Assembly: GCF_021155775.2 (NCBI RefSeq)
Contig: NC_060233.1
Coordinates: forward strand, 4,568,501 to 4,632,500
DNA length: 64,000 bases
Direction: 5' to 3'
Source: Neodiprion pinetum
Lineage: Eukaryota > Arthropoda > Insecta > Hymenoptera > Diprionidae
In this document: one piece after another, positions 1 through 12,932 of the stretch
How the letters are laid out: each line of letters opens with the position of its first letter
Numbering within the stretch: position 1 is the stretch's first letter
Position numbers and translations under genes: made by a program
Notes under the pieces: generated by a model
Told to the model about the DNA's origin: nothing
The model's input: only the letters and a program-made list of their open reading frames with translations
Database searches by the model: none

Positions 1-1716
1 TGATAATTTGCGAATTTGGGTTGATCAGGATCCAATTCCGAAGTCTTGTGAGAGTCAACGCTGGACTCTCGGTGCGTTATTCTTCTTCCTAGCATCGATC
101 GTCGATGACGAGTATCTGGTTATTTTGTATTTCCCACGGAGCGACGGGTTCCGGGCAACAAACGATATCTCTTAAGCTTGTGCCTTGTCGATCGGTGAAC
201 GTGAGGTGTTGTAAAATCGTTGAGAGCGTTTGATGGCTGGCTGGAGGTTATTGGTTATACCCGGAGGTTTACCCACGTTGATATAACACGTATTCAAATG
301 AAAATCATACGTCGTTAACCGAGCTCCTAATCTCGGGAGCTGCTGGAGCATCGTTACTCGAGGTACGTGATGCAACAGTGAAAAGCACTCCGTGTGACTC
401 ACTACTGGAAACCGAATATGACCACGGTTAACAAGTCGTGTCCGTGCAGGGTGGCCGACATCCGGATAAGAATTTCGGTTTCCAATTAGTGATCAATTTA
501 CCGATCGAAGAGACGTTGACAACGGATAATTGTCGAAAACGCTGATCAACACTCGGACTTCTCGGACAATTCACACGCTTTGACCACCGGTGGATTTTAT
601 TGGTAAGAAATTTGTGCCCTGCGTATTAAACACGCCGTCTAATCTCTGGCAGTGTTGGGATACGTTGTCCTCAGTTTGATATCGGATAAAACGGTGATCG
701 AAGAAGAGAGCCTCGTTCCTGCGAAGCTTTTCCTTATTAATCGACTGCTTGAGAAGGCGGCGATAACGAGGAGGTGATGCGAGGCTTTCTCGCATGTCTC
801 GGAACCGATTTTCCCACGCTGCGTAAGTTTTTTTTTTTTTTTTTTCGAAAAACGAACGCGGTCTGAAATCGGTGATCGCCGAATGCATCGTTGGTCGAAT
901 TCAAGGTCTCCTTAAAAACGCCGAAACTCGCCTGACCCAGACAGGAAAATAATATAAATTCGACAAGGATTATACATCTGACTCGTAAATCGGTGAGACG
1001 AGCGAAACGGTTGCCGAATAAATTGCAATCGTTTTGCATCCCGATGTCGGGACGTGCATGCCCATTTTTAGACGACTTCTACATGGCCAAGGCTCACATT
1101 TCAATATAGGGGTCAGCTCATGAGAGACATGCCTGACATTCGGGCGGTGAAAAGTAGGCTTCTTCCGGGACGGACAAATTCGGCGTACTAAATGGCGGAC
1201 GATTTTTCGCACAATTTAATTATATTATTAATTAGATGGTACGATAGAAATTAGCTCGGTGCCAATTGTGGCTAGCGATAAAAATCGGTATGTTCGGTAT
1301 TGAATCGAAAACCGATAGGCATGGACCGTCGACATTTTATTGTGAAGCGAGACAAGTCCGAGATAGGAAAGAAGCTGAGTAAATTTTGTAGGCAAAAATC
1401 CGGGGAATTTGAGTCTTGAAATTTGAATTAACGGTGAAAAGACTGTTCGATCGCATTGGTTAGTAAGATTGAATTGCCGGTGTCGATCGATCGAGTCTAT
1501 GATACGCAATAAGGTATGTAAAATTTGTTTTACTAGTAACTGATCGATGTCCTTGGAAGGCGATGAAAAGTTGAGGGTATACAGATCGGCATGTCAAACA
1601 GCTCTGTGCTGGCTGCGATACATCTGTGTACCTACACATCTATCGTTCTTTGAAATAGTTAATGAAATTTTCTAATTGTCACAGTGCTGATTAATTGACC
1701 GCTTATCGACAAGGCG

Positions 1717-1859
1717 TAATCTCGGTTTAATTTAATTGCTATCAAGGCTCACCCTCTCCCTTTTTACCTCGTTCCTCTCCTCTCTACTCCATAACAGCAA
1801 ATCTCCCTCCCTCAACCGCCCGCGATCCTCATTAACCGAGATTAGGCGATAGTCGCGGG
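1717..1859. promoter_or_regulatory. Possible regulatory module with inverted motif pair and small hairpin
   Basis: TAATCTCGGTTTAAT at 1717-1731 recurs in inverted form as ATTAACCGAGATTA at 1831-1844, differing by one base of length. The second motif sits inside a potential hairpin whose arms are CCCGCGA (1819-1825) and TCGCGGG (1853-1859). TTAATTAA-type homeodomain core sites follow just downstream. The paired motif and stem are visible in the sequence; a regulatory role is inference and could be chance in a 64 kb window. Confidence 0.2.
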
Positions 1860-4800
1860 AGTGACGTGGTTAATTAAGCTGCAGAGATTAAAGAAAAGAA
1901 ATAAAACACCCATGGCTAACGTTATTCTACACATTACACATACATTTATAATCACCGCGTGGAGCGCAATTGCGCAAGGCTATAATGTAAATGTAATACA
2001 AAATTAAAATGAATAAAAACCGTTCGCGTATAGGTTCTCGAAGCTGGTGTAAGTCACATGTTTGACACAATAACCGTTACACAATATTATTTATACATAT
2101 CGAAGGACTTGTCTTCTTTTTACTCTCTCAGAACGAGATCGTGAACCCGGATGATGCATTCTGCACTCGAGTTTCATGTCGCAGTCCCGAGATGATATGA
2201 CGAAGTGCAGCTGGAAGCTTGTCCATCGAAATATGGGGAAGTGACAGGGGTATTCGAGAAAGCGCAAATGTGCTTTATTCGCCTTCGCGAAGCATGGCAG
2301 TTTCGATCTGTTGCTATGCCAAAGTGGCCCGTGGAAACTGCATTCGCTGAATCCGATCCAAATTCATGTATTCCATCCGACCTATACCCGGCTATCCGAC
2401 GTACCCCCTGTATACACTTCGCAGTCTAGATTCTATAAGCAATGCAAATACCTAAACTCGTTTACAATTGCCTCCCACTTCGCCCACAGGATCGCGAAGA
2501 AATCTTGTCGGGGAATCAGAAATGAAATGGGGTCTTATATGTTAAGTCTTGAGCAGGCTTCGCCGCGTATCGTACAGGAATATCTATGCCTAACCTACCT
2601 CTGCGGTATCTCCATTCCTTAACCATGGTCATTGTCACGCTCTTAACGATACCAGCATGTGCATTTTGACCGGCGCCCCATCATCAGCCGTGAATTCACC
2701 GATTGGACTTCGACGTCTGTCGGAAAAAGCTCGTAAAATTCGGTTCACTGCATGACGCGCGTTGTTTTCCTGGATTTTCATCCGGCTTGTCACGGGATAA
2801 TTGGAATAAGGCTGCTTTGCGATGACCGGACATTCGTGGGTTCAGCTTGGGACGCAACCTTCTTCCGTCACACGGGACACGGTTACACTTGAGTGCTGCT
2901 TTTCCTCGTTCATTCGCTCCTTCGTTTTCCTTAGCACTATATCGGAGGACGTGAGCTAATTCATTCTGACGTTGGACGAACGGTTATATCAATTAGTAGG
3001 AGACACGGTGAGGTCGTGAACAGATTTGAGGTCTGGAGTAGGAATCGGGGGCGCGGAGACAGAAGAGCCATTCTCCATAATTCATGCGCGTACATATCGA
3101 ATGCATAACATCCTTACATCCCAGGAGCGAAGGATCGAATCGGCTGAGCAGCGGTCGTTGCTGCAGCTGTGTATGATGCCGGTACAGGAATACGAGGCCG
3201 AATATCGAATGCGTAGAGAGGAGTCTCGAGATTGGTCAGACGAGATAAGTCGAGCTTTGTCGCAAGTACGCGGTGACCGCTGTACGTACGTTTCCCGAAT
3301 TATTCCTAAATGACGAATTCCCCGAGGCCACGAGTTCCCGGCGCCATTCGTTTTGAAAATCAAATTCACCGGACCGCAGGATCGACGCAACGTCGTGCAG
3401 CGCGAGACGATCACGCGATGAGGACTCGACGGAGAGCTTGCACCCTGGAATGTCTCGGCAGCTGCTTGCACCCTTCTTGAGCTAGGCGAAAGTCATGACC
3501 TCTCAGGTTTCTTTCCCTGCAGGGGAGGAATTTGTCCCACGCATTACCTATCGGAATGATCCGGTGGCCGCGGGTCGACGTTAAACGTTCCCGAAGAACC
3601 CATTCGGGACAATGGCGAAGTGAAACAATGTGGTTGGCGGCTATGCGAGCTGGGGGAGCAGGGCCAATGGTCTCCAGCAGCCCTCCTTATCCCGGTGAAG
3701 GGGCTCCGCCGTCACGACCAAGAATCAAGTCCAATTGTCCTTGGGGTGGCTTTCGAGCGCGTGAGAACTTGCGGGCAGCTGCAGAGACTCCGGAGCCCCG
3801 CGATCGGCTCGCCTCGACTGGTAGTCGCGATTGCGTCACAGCCTGCACTGCAGGGTCTCAGAGCCGCAGATGAGGAGGAAAATAGACCGGGGTTGGTACA
3901 AGCCGGGCCGGACTCTGGTGCACGTGTGCTGACTACAGGTAGAAGACGGCCGATGGCCAACCCCTCGACTAATGCGAACACCCGTCGCGATTCTGCCGGA
4001 CAAACCCTGCGACCCGCGTTCTCCGATGCAAATTAAATCGCCCAGGGGCACCCTGGCTCCCTATGCGCACTTAGCCCGGAGGCCTTGAACGACTACGAGG
4101 GCTACTAACTCGTTGGCTTTTCTTCACAAAGAAGCTGGTCATGTGTTCCCTTATTTTTTTCAAACGGGAGGCGTGAGCCAAGGCGAGAAACTTTGGAACA
4201 GTAGATCATTTTTCATTTCGCTGTCTTGGTACCAACATCTGAGATCGAAGGTCGTTTCAGCGACAGTACGAGGTACCAACAGTTGTCTCTTAAATAATCC
4301 CGACCATTTTCTGAAGGCCCGGTTATACAATTATATAATCTTTTCGAAAGATCGTTATCAGCCACGACTGTAATTGGTAAGAGGAATTAGTCTCACTCGA
4401 AACAGCGAACATCTTAATTAAGTCAGGAACGACCGCGAACATTCGGAAGATCGTTGCTGAAACAGTTTCTCCGCGAGTTCAGAGGTATGAATGTATGCAT
4501 GTTACGGCATGCATTTGACCGAGCGAATTTCTGAGACCCTGCTTTATGCATTATTTCAGTGCATGATCAAAGATTGTAGAGACACGTGACGGTGGTGGGG
4601 ATGGCGGGATGTCGAGTCGCGTGGATTTATGTAAATGGTATAAAGAGGCAAGCGAGTTTGCAAATTTTCGTGTATACACCCGCGGGCCTTGGCACCGAGT
4701 TTTTCTCTGTAATGCATTGGCCACTACATTGAGTGACGTATGTAGAATGCAAGCACTCGGAATGTACATTATTATACTCCCGTATAACTCGCAGGTGAGA

Positions 4801-6446
4801 TTAGAAATGCAGATGGGAAACGATTTATTATACATCGATGGTATCGTCATCGTATAAGAGATGCAACGACTCCGTACTTATTCCTTCCACCCAGCCTTCA
4901 GGCTTCCCACTGTCCACCACCTTCCACCGTCTGTACCTCACCTAGACAAATCCACCCGGATAAGGAGCCGATCAAAAATCAAGATTACCTCCGATGCCGG
5001 TGACTTACATCCATACACAAATTGCCGAACTTGCTCTCGTCTCGTGCACCTGATTTTCGAATAGCAATCGAGCCTCAGAATTATTCCCAGGAATTGGAAC
5101 AGTGGATTTCAAGGCTCTACGCTCTTCTCGTCATTGGGGAAGCCCCGGATCTGGAAGATATACGAAACGCAGAATTTTCTGGACAGACTTTCGACATTGC
5201 ACGTAGAGCGGCTTTCAGTTGCTAACCGTCGAATCGAATCCAATTGCCCGGATGTCAACACATGGACGTACCCACACCTCGAGCACGTGGGGTGATACGG
5301 GATTCTTTGAAATAAGCGCTTTCTTCGCCCGAGTAATTCGAGTGCTGGAGTATAACCGGCGCAACCTGCTTGGTATGCAAATTCTGGAACCCGATCGAGA
5401 GGGTGTTCTCGTTTATGACGAGTCCCGGAGCGGCGGTTGAGACGGGGAACATTAAGAGAGCACCGGAGCTCCCACGACCAGGTGGAACCAGCGAGGTCTG
5501 AAATCTGGTTTGATTCAGCCTGACGTCGTCGATCGAATCCCCCCCGAGCGACAGGAGTTCCGTTTGTGGGAAATGCGCAGGCTGTGTGCACCTTGCGTTC
5601 TCCTGTTCCCGCCAAAAAATATGCCTCTCCTACGTCACACCCTCGATCGGAAAGCCATGGTACCGCACTCTTACGTCACGTGCATCTGCGGGCCAAGTCC
5701 CCCTTCTTCGTTCCCCGAGACTTTGTGCTGGGCCAGATTTAATTCCAGTGTGGGAATGCGTGAACTCCCATCGCGCATCTTCCGCCATCCGGTCTTTGGG
5801 TATCCTTTCCCCTTGAAGATCCCCCAATGAAATTTCTTCTTACTTACCCCTCGATGCGATCCTCATTGTGCGTCAGTCCCACTTCCATTGCGTCACAAAT
5901 ATCACCTCGCGTCACACCTGCCTTCGAAAAATGTTCGGTTGGAGTGACGTCGGATCTTGAGTATTGGATGCGAGCGTCCATCGGCTTTGGATTGATCATC
6001 TCAAACTGGAAGTGCAGACATCTTTGAAAAAGAATTACCTAAACGTGGCCGGTTTCGAAGAGGAAATCTCGAACATCACGAAGCGATGTTAGGTAGGGAA
6101 AGAGTAGGTACGACAGTCGATGAGGCAAGTCGCGTGCGATAATTAACCTGGCTAAGAATGGTTATCCTGTGTATGAATCGTAAGCAAAGCTTGTCGTTCG
6201 CTTCACTTTTAACCTTCTTGGATACGCAGTGTCGGCGATAGACGAACCGGCGCCAGGTTTGAATCGACCGAGGGAACACCATTAATCGGACATTTTGAAC
6301 AAGGTTCGAAGCCCCGCTGCTTGAGAGCCACTATCCCATCGGCCGATTGAGGACGTACCGTTTTGAATTTTTAAACGGCTTGACTTTCTCGTAGAATGTA
6401 TAATCTAGACGCTTCCTAGTCTACCGATCGGCCCATCGTCCTCCAG

Positions 6447-6470
6447 GTCGTCGTCGTCGTCGTCGTCGTT
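6447..6470. repeat. GTC trinucleotide microsatellite
   Basis: About eight uninterrupted GTC units. On the minus strand this encodes a short aspartate run inside a 74-codon open frame (6405-6629), but that frame has no other coding feature, so I treat it as a simple repeat. Confidence 0.9.
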
Positions 6471-9400
6471 CAACGGCGAAGGTCGTTTCCACCTATTCCG
6501 CAATACCTTTCCAAGAGTTACGGCGTGAACTCGTGAACCACGGGTATTAGCCTTGCGGCTGAACCGAAGGACAAGTGGAAGGAGAAGAAGAGTCTCGAAG
6601 TTGGGCAATCGGCGCGATGTGCGCCGCACGCTAATCGCTTTCTCCTCTTTATTCGAAGTTCTTTTTGGTTGTGATCACCGCCTTAAAAATTTGCAAACCT
6701 GTGACTCACGATCGTTTTCTAGGCTGATCTTGATTTCCGTACCGATTTCTAGAGGCGAACATCTGTAACGGTTGAACATACCATTCATCGGAAGATATCC
6801 AGTAGTATGTCGAGATCAGGAACTATCATATAGTGGCATGTAATTTGATTTTCAACAGCCGAATCGGCAGTGAAATCAACACTGGTGCCGATTTCCGAAT
6901 TGTAGAGATCGCAATCGAGAGTGCATATATATGGTCACAGTTTTGGAAGACGAATAACAGTTGCGTTGGAAGCAGATATTTCTCGGTTATTTTCACGGAT
7001 GTACACTAAGACGGGTTAATCGCCTTACTTAATACTTATCAACTCGCGACTTGTTAAAACACGATTCGTAACCGGAGACCTCCCATGCCGGGAGACTTGT
7101 CCCTTCGACTCGAGTCCAGCAATGCTCCGGATCGACGTATAATGTACCCGCAGAGCCGATTTCATTGAGATTAAACCACGCGCGGGCGAGTTCTTGACGC
7201 TGTTCACTATCATCCCTCGCTTTGCTCGTTTATAATGCCCGAGTCCGTTCCATCTTTCATTGGTCAGCGATGCACCTGCTGATTGACGTAAAAGATCCAA
7301 ATCGCCTTTTATCTCCTTTGCTATTAACAGACTCGGGACCAACCGTGTTTCTTCTCACTCGTATTAGGTCGCTGCCGATTTTTGACCGTGCAACAAAAGT
7401 TGAAAGCGGCTTTACCGCTGGATTTTGCAAATGTGTCTGGTCCCTATCGCGTAATCATCTACACTGGGTTCACCGGGAAATTACGTTCCTCGTGTCAAGA
7501 GTGTTTCACACCAATTTGACGAAGAATCGGCAGCCCCTGCAAGATGGCTGAAATACCCTGCATCGAATCTATGGGAATCGTTTTTATTATCCGACTCTGT
7601 TTAGCACCGTAACCGGAGAAGTCTGGTGATTTTCTCCGGTGCGTCGCGTTAGGTACCGGTGATTAAAATTTGAGCTGTTCTTGTCGCGGTACGGTCGTAG
7701 CACGTGGCTGTTTGTCAGAGGAGCCCGAAGGTAGTAACGTATACCTCGACAAGCCGAAGTCGTGAAGAAAGACACGTGGGGTCCGGTCATCGCGATAAAT
7801 TAGAATAAGAAACGTCGAGGCACAGGGCATCGGCGCGGAGAGTGCAGATCAGGGGTATCGAAACCTGCAGAGTCGAGATCGGTAGATCGTTTAATTAAAT
7901 TTCACTTCATTCAAAAGTTTACTACATCATCGTGGGTATAAGATATCGTTTGTATTTATTTTAGATCGTTATCGGCCGCCGTGCTCGAGGTCGTTTATAA
8001 ATCTATACCTATGCTCTGCGCACAGAATCCGATGAGATCGCGTTGAGAATCCTCATCCAGGCATCGAGGTGTCCGTCCACCTATAGTCAAATATATTACA
8101 CCGGCGTGTGCATAAATATATAATGCCTACAAGAAATTTGAGAAGCTGACTTACCGCTGCAGTACGCGTATAAGGTAGGTACGGGGTACGGGATGACGAA
8201 TTTATAAAAGAGACCTGCGAGATGCGATCGGAGATTTAAGGCCCGGGATCGTCTCCGCATCTGGCCTCGCGTCTATTTCATCTCGGCATCTGCCCCTGCG
8301 CTGTCACTGTGACGTAATAATGTGACGTGTCGAGTGTAACGGACCTTCGGCCTGCCCTTCTTTAGGTGGGTCCCGAGGGGCCCGCAAGACGCCGTCCGAC
8401 GTCACGTTCGGGGCCAGGTGCAGGTCCCGAAAAGCAAGACCCTTCGGCCTGGCTCCTTCAGCCGTATCGTATTTATAAACAAACCCGCGGGGAGCCCTTT
8501 GAGAGACTGACGAAGAGGAGCAAAGCAGGCGGTAGCCGAGAGAACGATCGTCGATTTCGGTAGACCTGTACACTGTTTTTGGCTCCTAATTTCGACTGAC
8601 ATCTTTTCCTCGATCATTAAATCCGTATACACACATTCCCGTAGGTACGTACATATATGAGCATAACGAGTTGAGTCGGTGCGGGCCATGTGTCAACTAG
8701 GTAATTAACCAGTGATTTTATAGGGCCCCGAAAGCTTTCAGTTTTAAATATGAGTTTGAGGTAAACCGTGGGAACAGAATTGTGTACACACGGATTCATA
8801 CATATATATATACGCAAACACAGACCTTGGGCGGGGTCCCCGCTCGTCTTCGGGCTCGATTCTCGATCCTCTCGTTACCTTTGCATAAAATACACCCATA
8901 TCTACACCCATGTATATACATATCTGTCCATAATCCTATTGATAAGATCACGCCGAGCTCCGAGACTTGTTGTAAGAAGAGAAATAAAAAAATAAATCTC
9001 CACACATCGATACGCCCGTACAACGCGTGTAATATACCTCGACGAAAATGTCACGAGCAAACGAGATACGCGCAGCCCGGAGCGACGCGACGCGACGCCG
9101 TGACGTCGCGATTATTTTGCTCTTATTTAACCGGCGACGAGACGAGTCGGCGTACGGCGAAAAATGGAGAAGACCGATTTCGCCGATAATTCGGGGCCCC
9201 ATCTTCCGCGCTGAGAAAAGGGACAGCATGAGAGCTTTTTTCACAAAGCTTATTTCTTTTCCAACCACTTTCGACCCCTTCTCCTCCAAAGTCCCCCGGC
9301 AACAAAGGGATGTAATAGCGCCTGGTTTGCCCCCCCCCCACCCCCTCCCCCATGCTGAGTCTGGCTTTCGAGTAACAACAATGAGGAGATTATTTTGGGT

Positions 9401-12370
9401 CACGGTAACTTCAGTTCCGGTTGGAGTATCCGGGTGGCAGCTTCTGTTCCTCCACCTCCTTCTTCGTCTTCATCATCATCTTCCCCACAAGTTCAGAACA
9501 TTAGACCCACACACGGACGCTGCATTAGGGAGTTTTTCCCACACCCTGACCCCTCGAGGAAACGGAACCCCATCTGGACTGGCACGTAGTCCGGGTGACG
9601 GTGCAGCTTTTGTAATGGGAACTTGGTATGTAGGCTGCTGTTTATTGCCCTTCGGGTCAACGGGTCCTTGTTTATGTATCATTGATTTGAATAACCTGTA
9701 GGTGCAGTTTTTTTCGAGGAGGTATATAACCTCGCTGAATCTTCGTGTCACGTGAGAAAATTTTGCCGTATGAAGGATCGTGGAACTTGTATAGATGATG
9801 AATTACCGTCGGAAGTAAACGCGCATAAGCAGCTCCTAAAATGTTCACGGAAAGCGGAAATTCAGATGAATACTTTATGCTCCAAGAACTTCTTTTCTGG
9901 CACTTCGAAGTTCGACATTTTGGCACAAGGCAGCGGTCGAGAGTTATCCTTGAAGCTTTCGAGTAGTGTGGAGAACGTGAGTGTAAGCTTGCAGCAAGGA
10001 AAACGCCGCATCCAAGGATCGGACATCGACGTTTTCAAATTTCTTCAGCGAGCGGTGGAATGAATACACGGACATCGGGATGAATACGCGGCGGAGCATG
10101 CGATTGCGGAAGACGGATGGAGAGACAGGATGGACGGAGGTTCTCGACTCGTCAGGACGAGCGACGTGGAAGCTCAACTTCAAACACGCCGTCCGGTAAT
10201 AGCCGATCCGTTTATGTCTGTATTAGCTCGCCACCGGCTATAAATCATTGACGTATCATTGTTTTGCTTGTTAGTAGCGCTACGGAGGAATAACTGCAGC
10301 ATCGTCTCACACAGCTCTATTCCGCTCTCTCGCCCGTCGCATAGCTGCATCCCTGATCCGTCCTCGACGTTATGCACTTAAAACACCATCAAGATTTTCT
10401 CGAACGGTCCTCCGACAGTAATGAGATACTTTGTAGCTACCTCGTCCGCCCTCGACAGATCTCTTTGCCAATGATTTTCCAGATCAGGTACACGATTTGC
10501 TTAAGCTCGAGGAATTCTCGTATCCGAACTTGGTATTGCAATCTTCTGATTCCACGAGCCGGCAGAAGATGAAAATAACGACTTCTAACCGCTATCCACA
10601 CTCATGGTTCTCATATTTTTTCGATCCCTTGATTACATGGGTAGACGCAGCGTTCGAACACCTGAAATGGTGAATGAAAGCGTATAGTTTTAGGAGGTTA
10701 AAGATAAGGTCGAGAATAAATAGTAGATATCATTGAATAATTCAGGGCAGTAGCCAGCGGAGCAGTAGAAATCAGCATCGATGGACCGGATGACATTGGA
10801 TTGAACGAAGTGTTCCGACAATCGAACACGTTGTCATAGACGTTAATCCGAGGTAGAAAATTCATCGAATTTTCTTCGTTCTTCGCGCGATTTCGTAACA
10901 CCATTATACCGACGCGCCGTTCACCGACATCGTCACGCCGCCAACACCGCGGCACGCGTGACTCACGAACGTTGGACCGTGTTGAAAAAGATCGCTTCGC
11001 GTAGAGATCCGAGGAGCGAACAATCGCCAGGTGGTCCATCGCGTCTTGGCGATAGTCGGATAAGAATATGACTATACGTGGGCAGCCGCGCGTTCATCTC
11101 CGCGTTGCCTTGGAAGGCCGCCGCGTGACCCCGTCTCAAGAACCGTGCACACGACGAAGCGATCACCCACGGATTGTACCGTGCCTCGTCCCAAATCCGC
11201 CTGCGACATCCATCCTCTGGATTCCCGTTTCGACGACTCGGGCGTCTCCGTGTCACAGCGACTGGACGCGGGCCCGATTTCAGGAATTCCGCATCAGCGT
11301 ACCGCATGTGCTTCGAGTCCATTGTGAGGAGAGCCTAACCACGGCTGGCGGACGAGGAGCTCGGGGCGCGTGTGTGGGTAATTAGTGCCAGGACGCTAAT
11401 CGGATGACGAAATATTCCACAAAGGAAGAGAGCGGCGACTGGTCCCCGGATAACGGAGAGACCCCGGAGAGGAGAAACTTCACCAACGCTCGCGGGCGTG
11501 GGCCGGAGACCCCGCCTGACATTCCGCTATTGTTTAACGCTACGGGACTCAACGTGCCTCGTGCTAATTCTTACCAAACAACGTAAAAGTATCGGGCCCA
11601 ACCGGGCCCTCCGTCCTACCAGACTCGCGGGCTCGTCGCGCCTTCCGGAAGTCGGTGCCACCTGGTCCACGAACGAACGGGTGACCGATCCACGGCGAGA
11701 ACACCTTGATCCCCCGTTTTTGAAGACTGTTGATACATAGATGTGATCGATCCTGAGGATCAGCTCTCGCGCCTTCATTTCCCTGTCATCATTTCCGTCT
11801 TTGTCTCTTTCCCGCGGTGTTTCCGAAGGTGAGCGAGATGCGCGGGTCGCGGAAAGAGGGAATCGGTGAGAGAGTTGTAGGTACGTAGGCATGTTTTACG
11901 ATGAGACATAAATTTCAATCAATAAGCAACGTTGATGGGTATGCATGCATGTATACGGTTGGTTCGGACAAACGCGTGCGTCTCGTGTTACGTGTAAAAT
12001 TCAACTTGTGTGCCTATTCGTCGGACGGTTAATATACATGGAAAGTCGGTTCTTTCCTCTCCTCTCCTCTCCTCTTAAGGGGACACATACGTGTCCATGA
12101 ATATAAACACGCGTTTTAAAATTATTTGTAATTTCCATCGGCGTTTATACAGGCAGGACCGGAGACCCCCTTCGGGCGTGTATAATTAGAGTGAGATATA
12201 TTGAAATGGCAACACCGTCTTGAATTATCATCCAATTACGGTGATAATAACCCCCATGGGACCACCTAGACGCCCGCGGACCATCGTGCGCATGATGCGC
12301 GCTTAAAGTGTACCTCCACTTTATTGAGTCATGCCAGCATTTGCCTCCGGGTGAATAAAGCTGCGTGTAT

Positions 12371-12932
12371 CATTGGGGTGTTTCAAGAAAATATAATTTG
12401 CAATTTTCCACCGTGGCACGCCCTAAAAAGTTTGTTTGGGTCGAAAGAATGATTCTGTCAAAAGTTTCAGCGTTCTACGTCACGTGGAAGCGCGCTCATT
12501 TGAGTTTTTACTTTCTTTTAATATTTTTTAAAAAAATTTATCAAAAAACACGTAGTAGCACTTCAATCGCTATTTCTTTCATGACTTATTCACCTCAATT
12601 GAAAATTATAACTATTTTATGAGATTGCATTAATAGTGAAAAGGTCGTCAGGTACATACACTTCTAAAACATCAACTGGAGACTTGATATTACATGTGTT
12701 GGTCTTCATTGTGACGTAAATTGATGTTAAGATTGATGTAAGCAATACAAAAAAAAAAAACCTTCATTCACGATACTTCGTAAATTCGTAAAGAATGTAA
12801 AATAGTAAAAATGAAATAAGCTCGATTTTCCACATAACGTAAATCGCTCATCTTTTTTTTAATTTGACCAAACTTTTTACGGGATGCTATGGTAGAAAAT
12901 CGCAAATTATTATTTTTTCAAACACTCCAGTG
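12371..12932. mobile_element. AT-rich inverted-repeat element (MITE-like, unclassified)
   Basis: The two ends are long imperfect inverted repeats. The left end starts CATTGGGGTGTTTCAAG and runs through a TAATTTGCAATTTTCCACC stretch to CTAAAAAGTTTG near 12433. The right end, read on the minus strand, starts CACTGGAGTGTTTGAAA and runs through TAATTTGCGATTTTCTACC to GTAAAAAGTTTG. Arms of about 60 bases align base for base with only a few gaps. TAT flanks both ends (12368-12370 and 12933-12935), consistent with a short target duplication, although TA is an alternative reading. The interior is AT-rich, with no transposase; an 85-codon open frame at 12365-12622 overlaps the left arm and is not a known protein. 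The structure fits a non-autonomous DNA transposon; its superfamily is not determinable from what I see. Confidence 0.7.

Larger units (their letters stand above)
1..12370. other. Non-coding DNA without a recognisable gene
   Basis: I find no convincing exon, RNA gene or transposon in this stretch. Open frames exist on both strands (the longest are about 217 codons at 9048-9701 plus and 168 codons at 5109-5615 minus), but they overlap one another in several frames, show no family motif and have the arginine- and serine-rich composition expected from CpG-rich non-coding DNA. Small structured items inside it are listed separately: a poly(T) run near 829-846, a GTC tract at 6447-6470, a CCTCT tract near 12057-12076, and an inverted motif pair near 1717-1859. 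It may be intron or intergenic DNA; the sequence alone does not decide. Confidence 0.6.

Noticed and set aside
9048..9701. 217-codon plus-strand open frame, the longest in the window
   Set aside because: It has no domain, is overlapped by open frames on the other strand and shows the composition of CpG-rich non-coding DNA.
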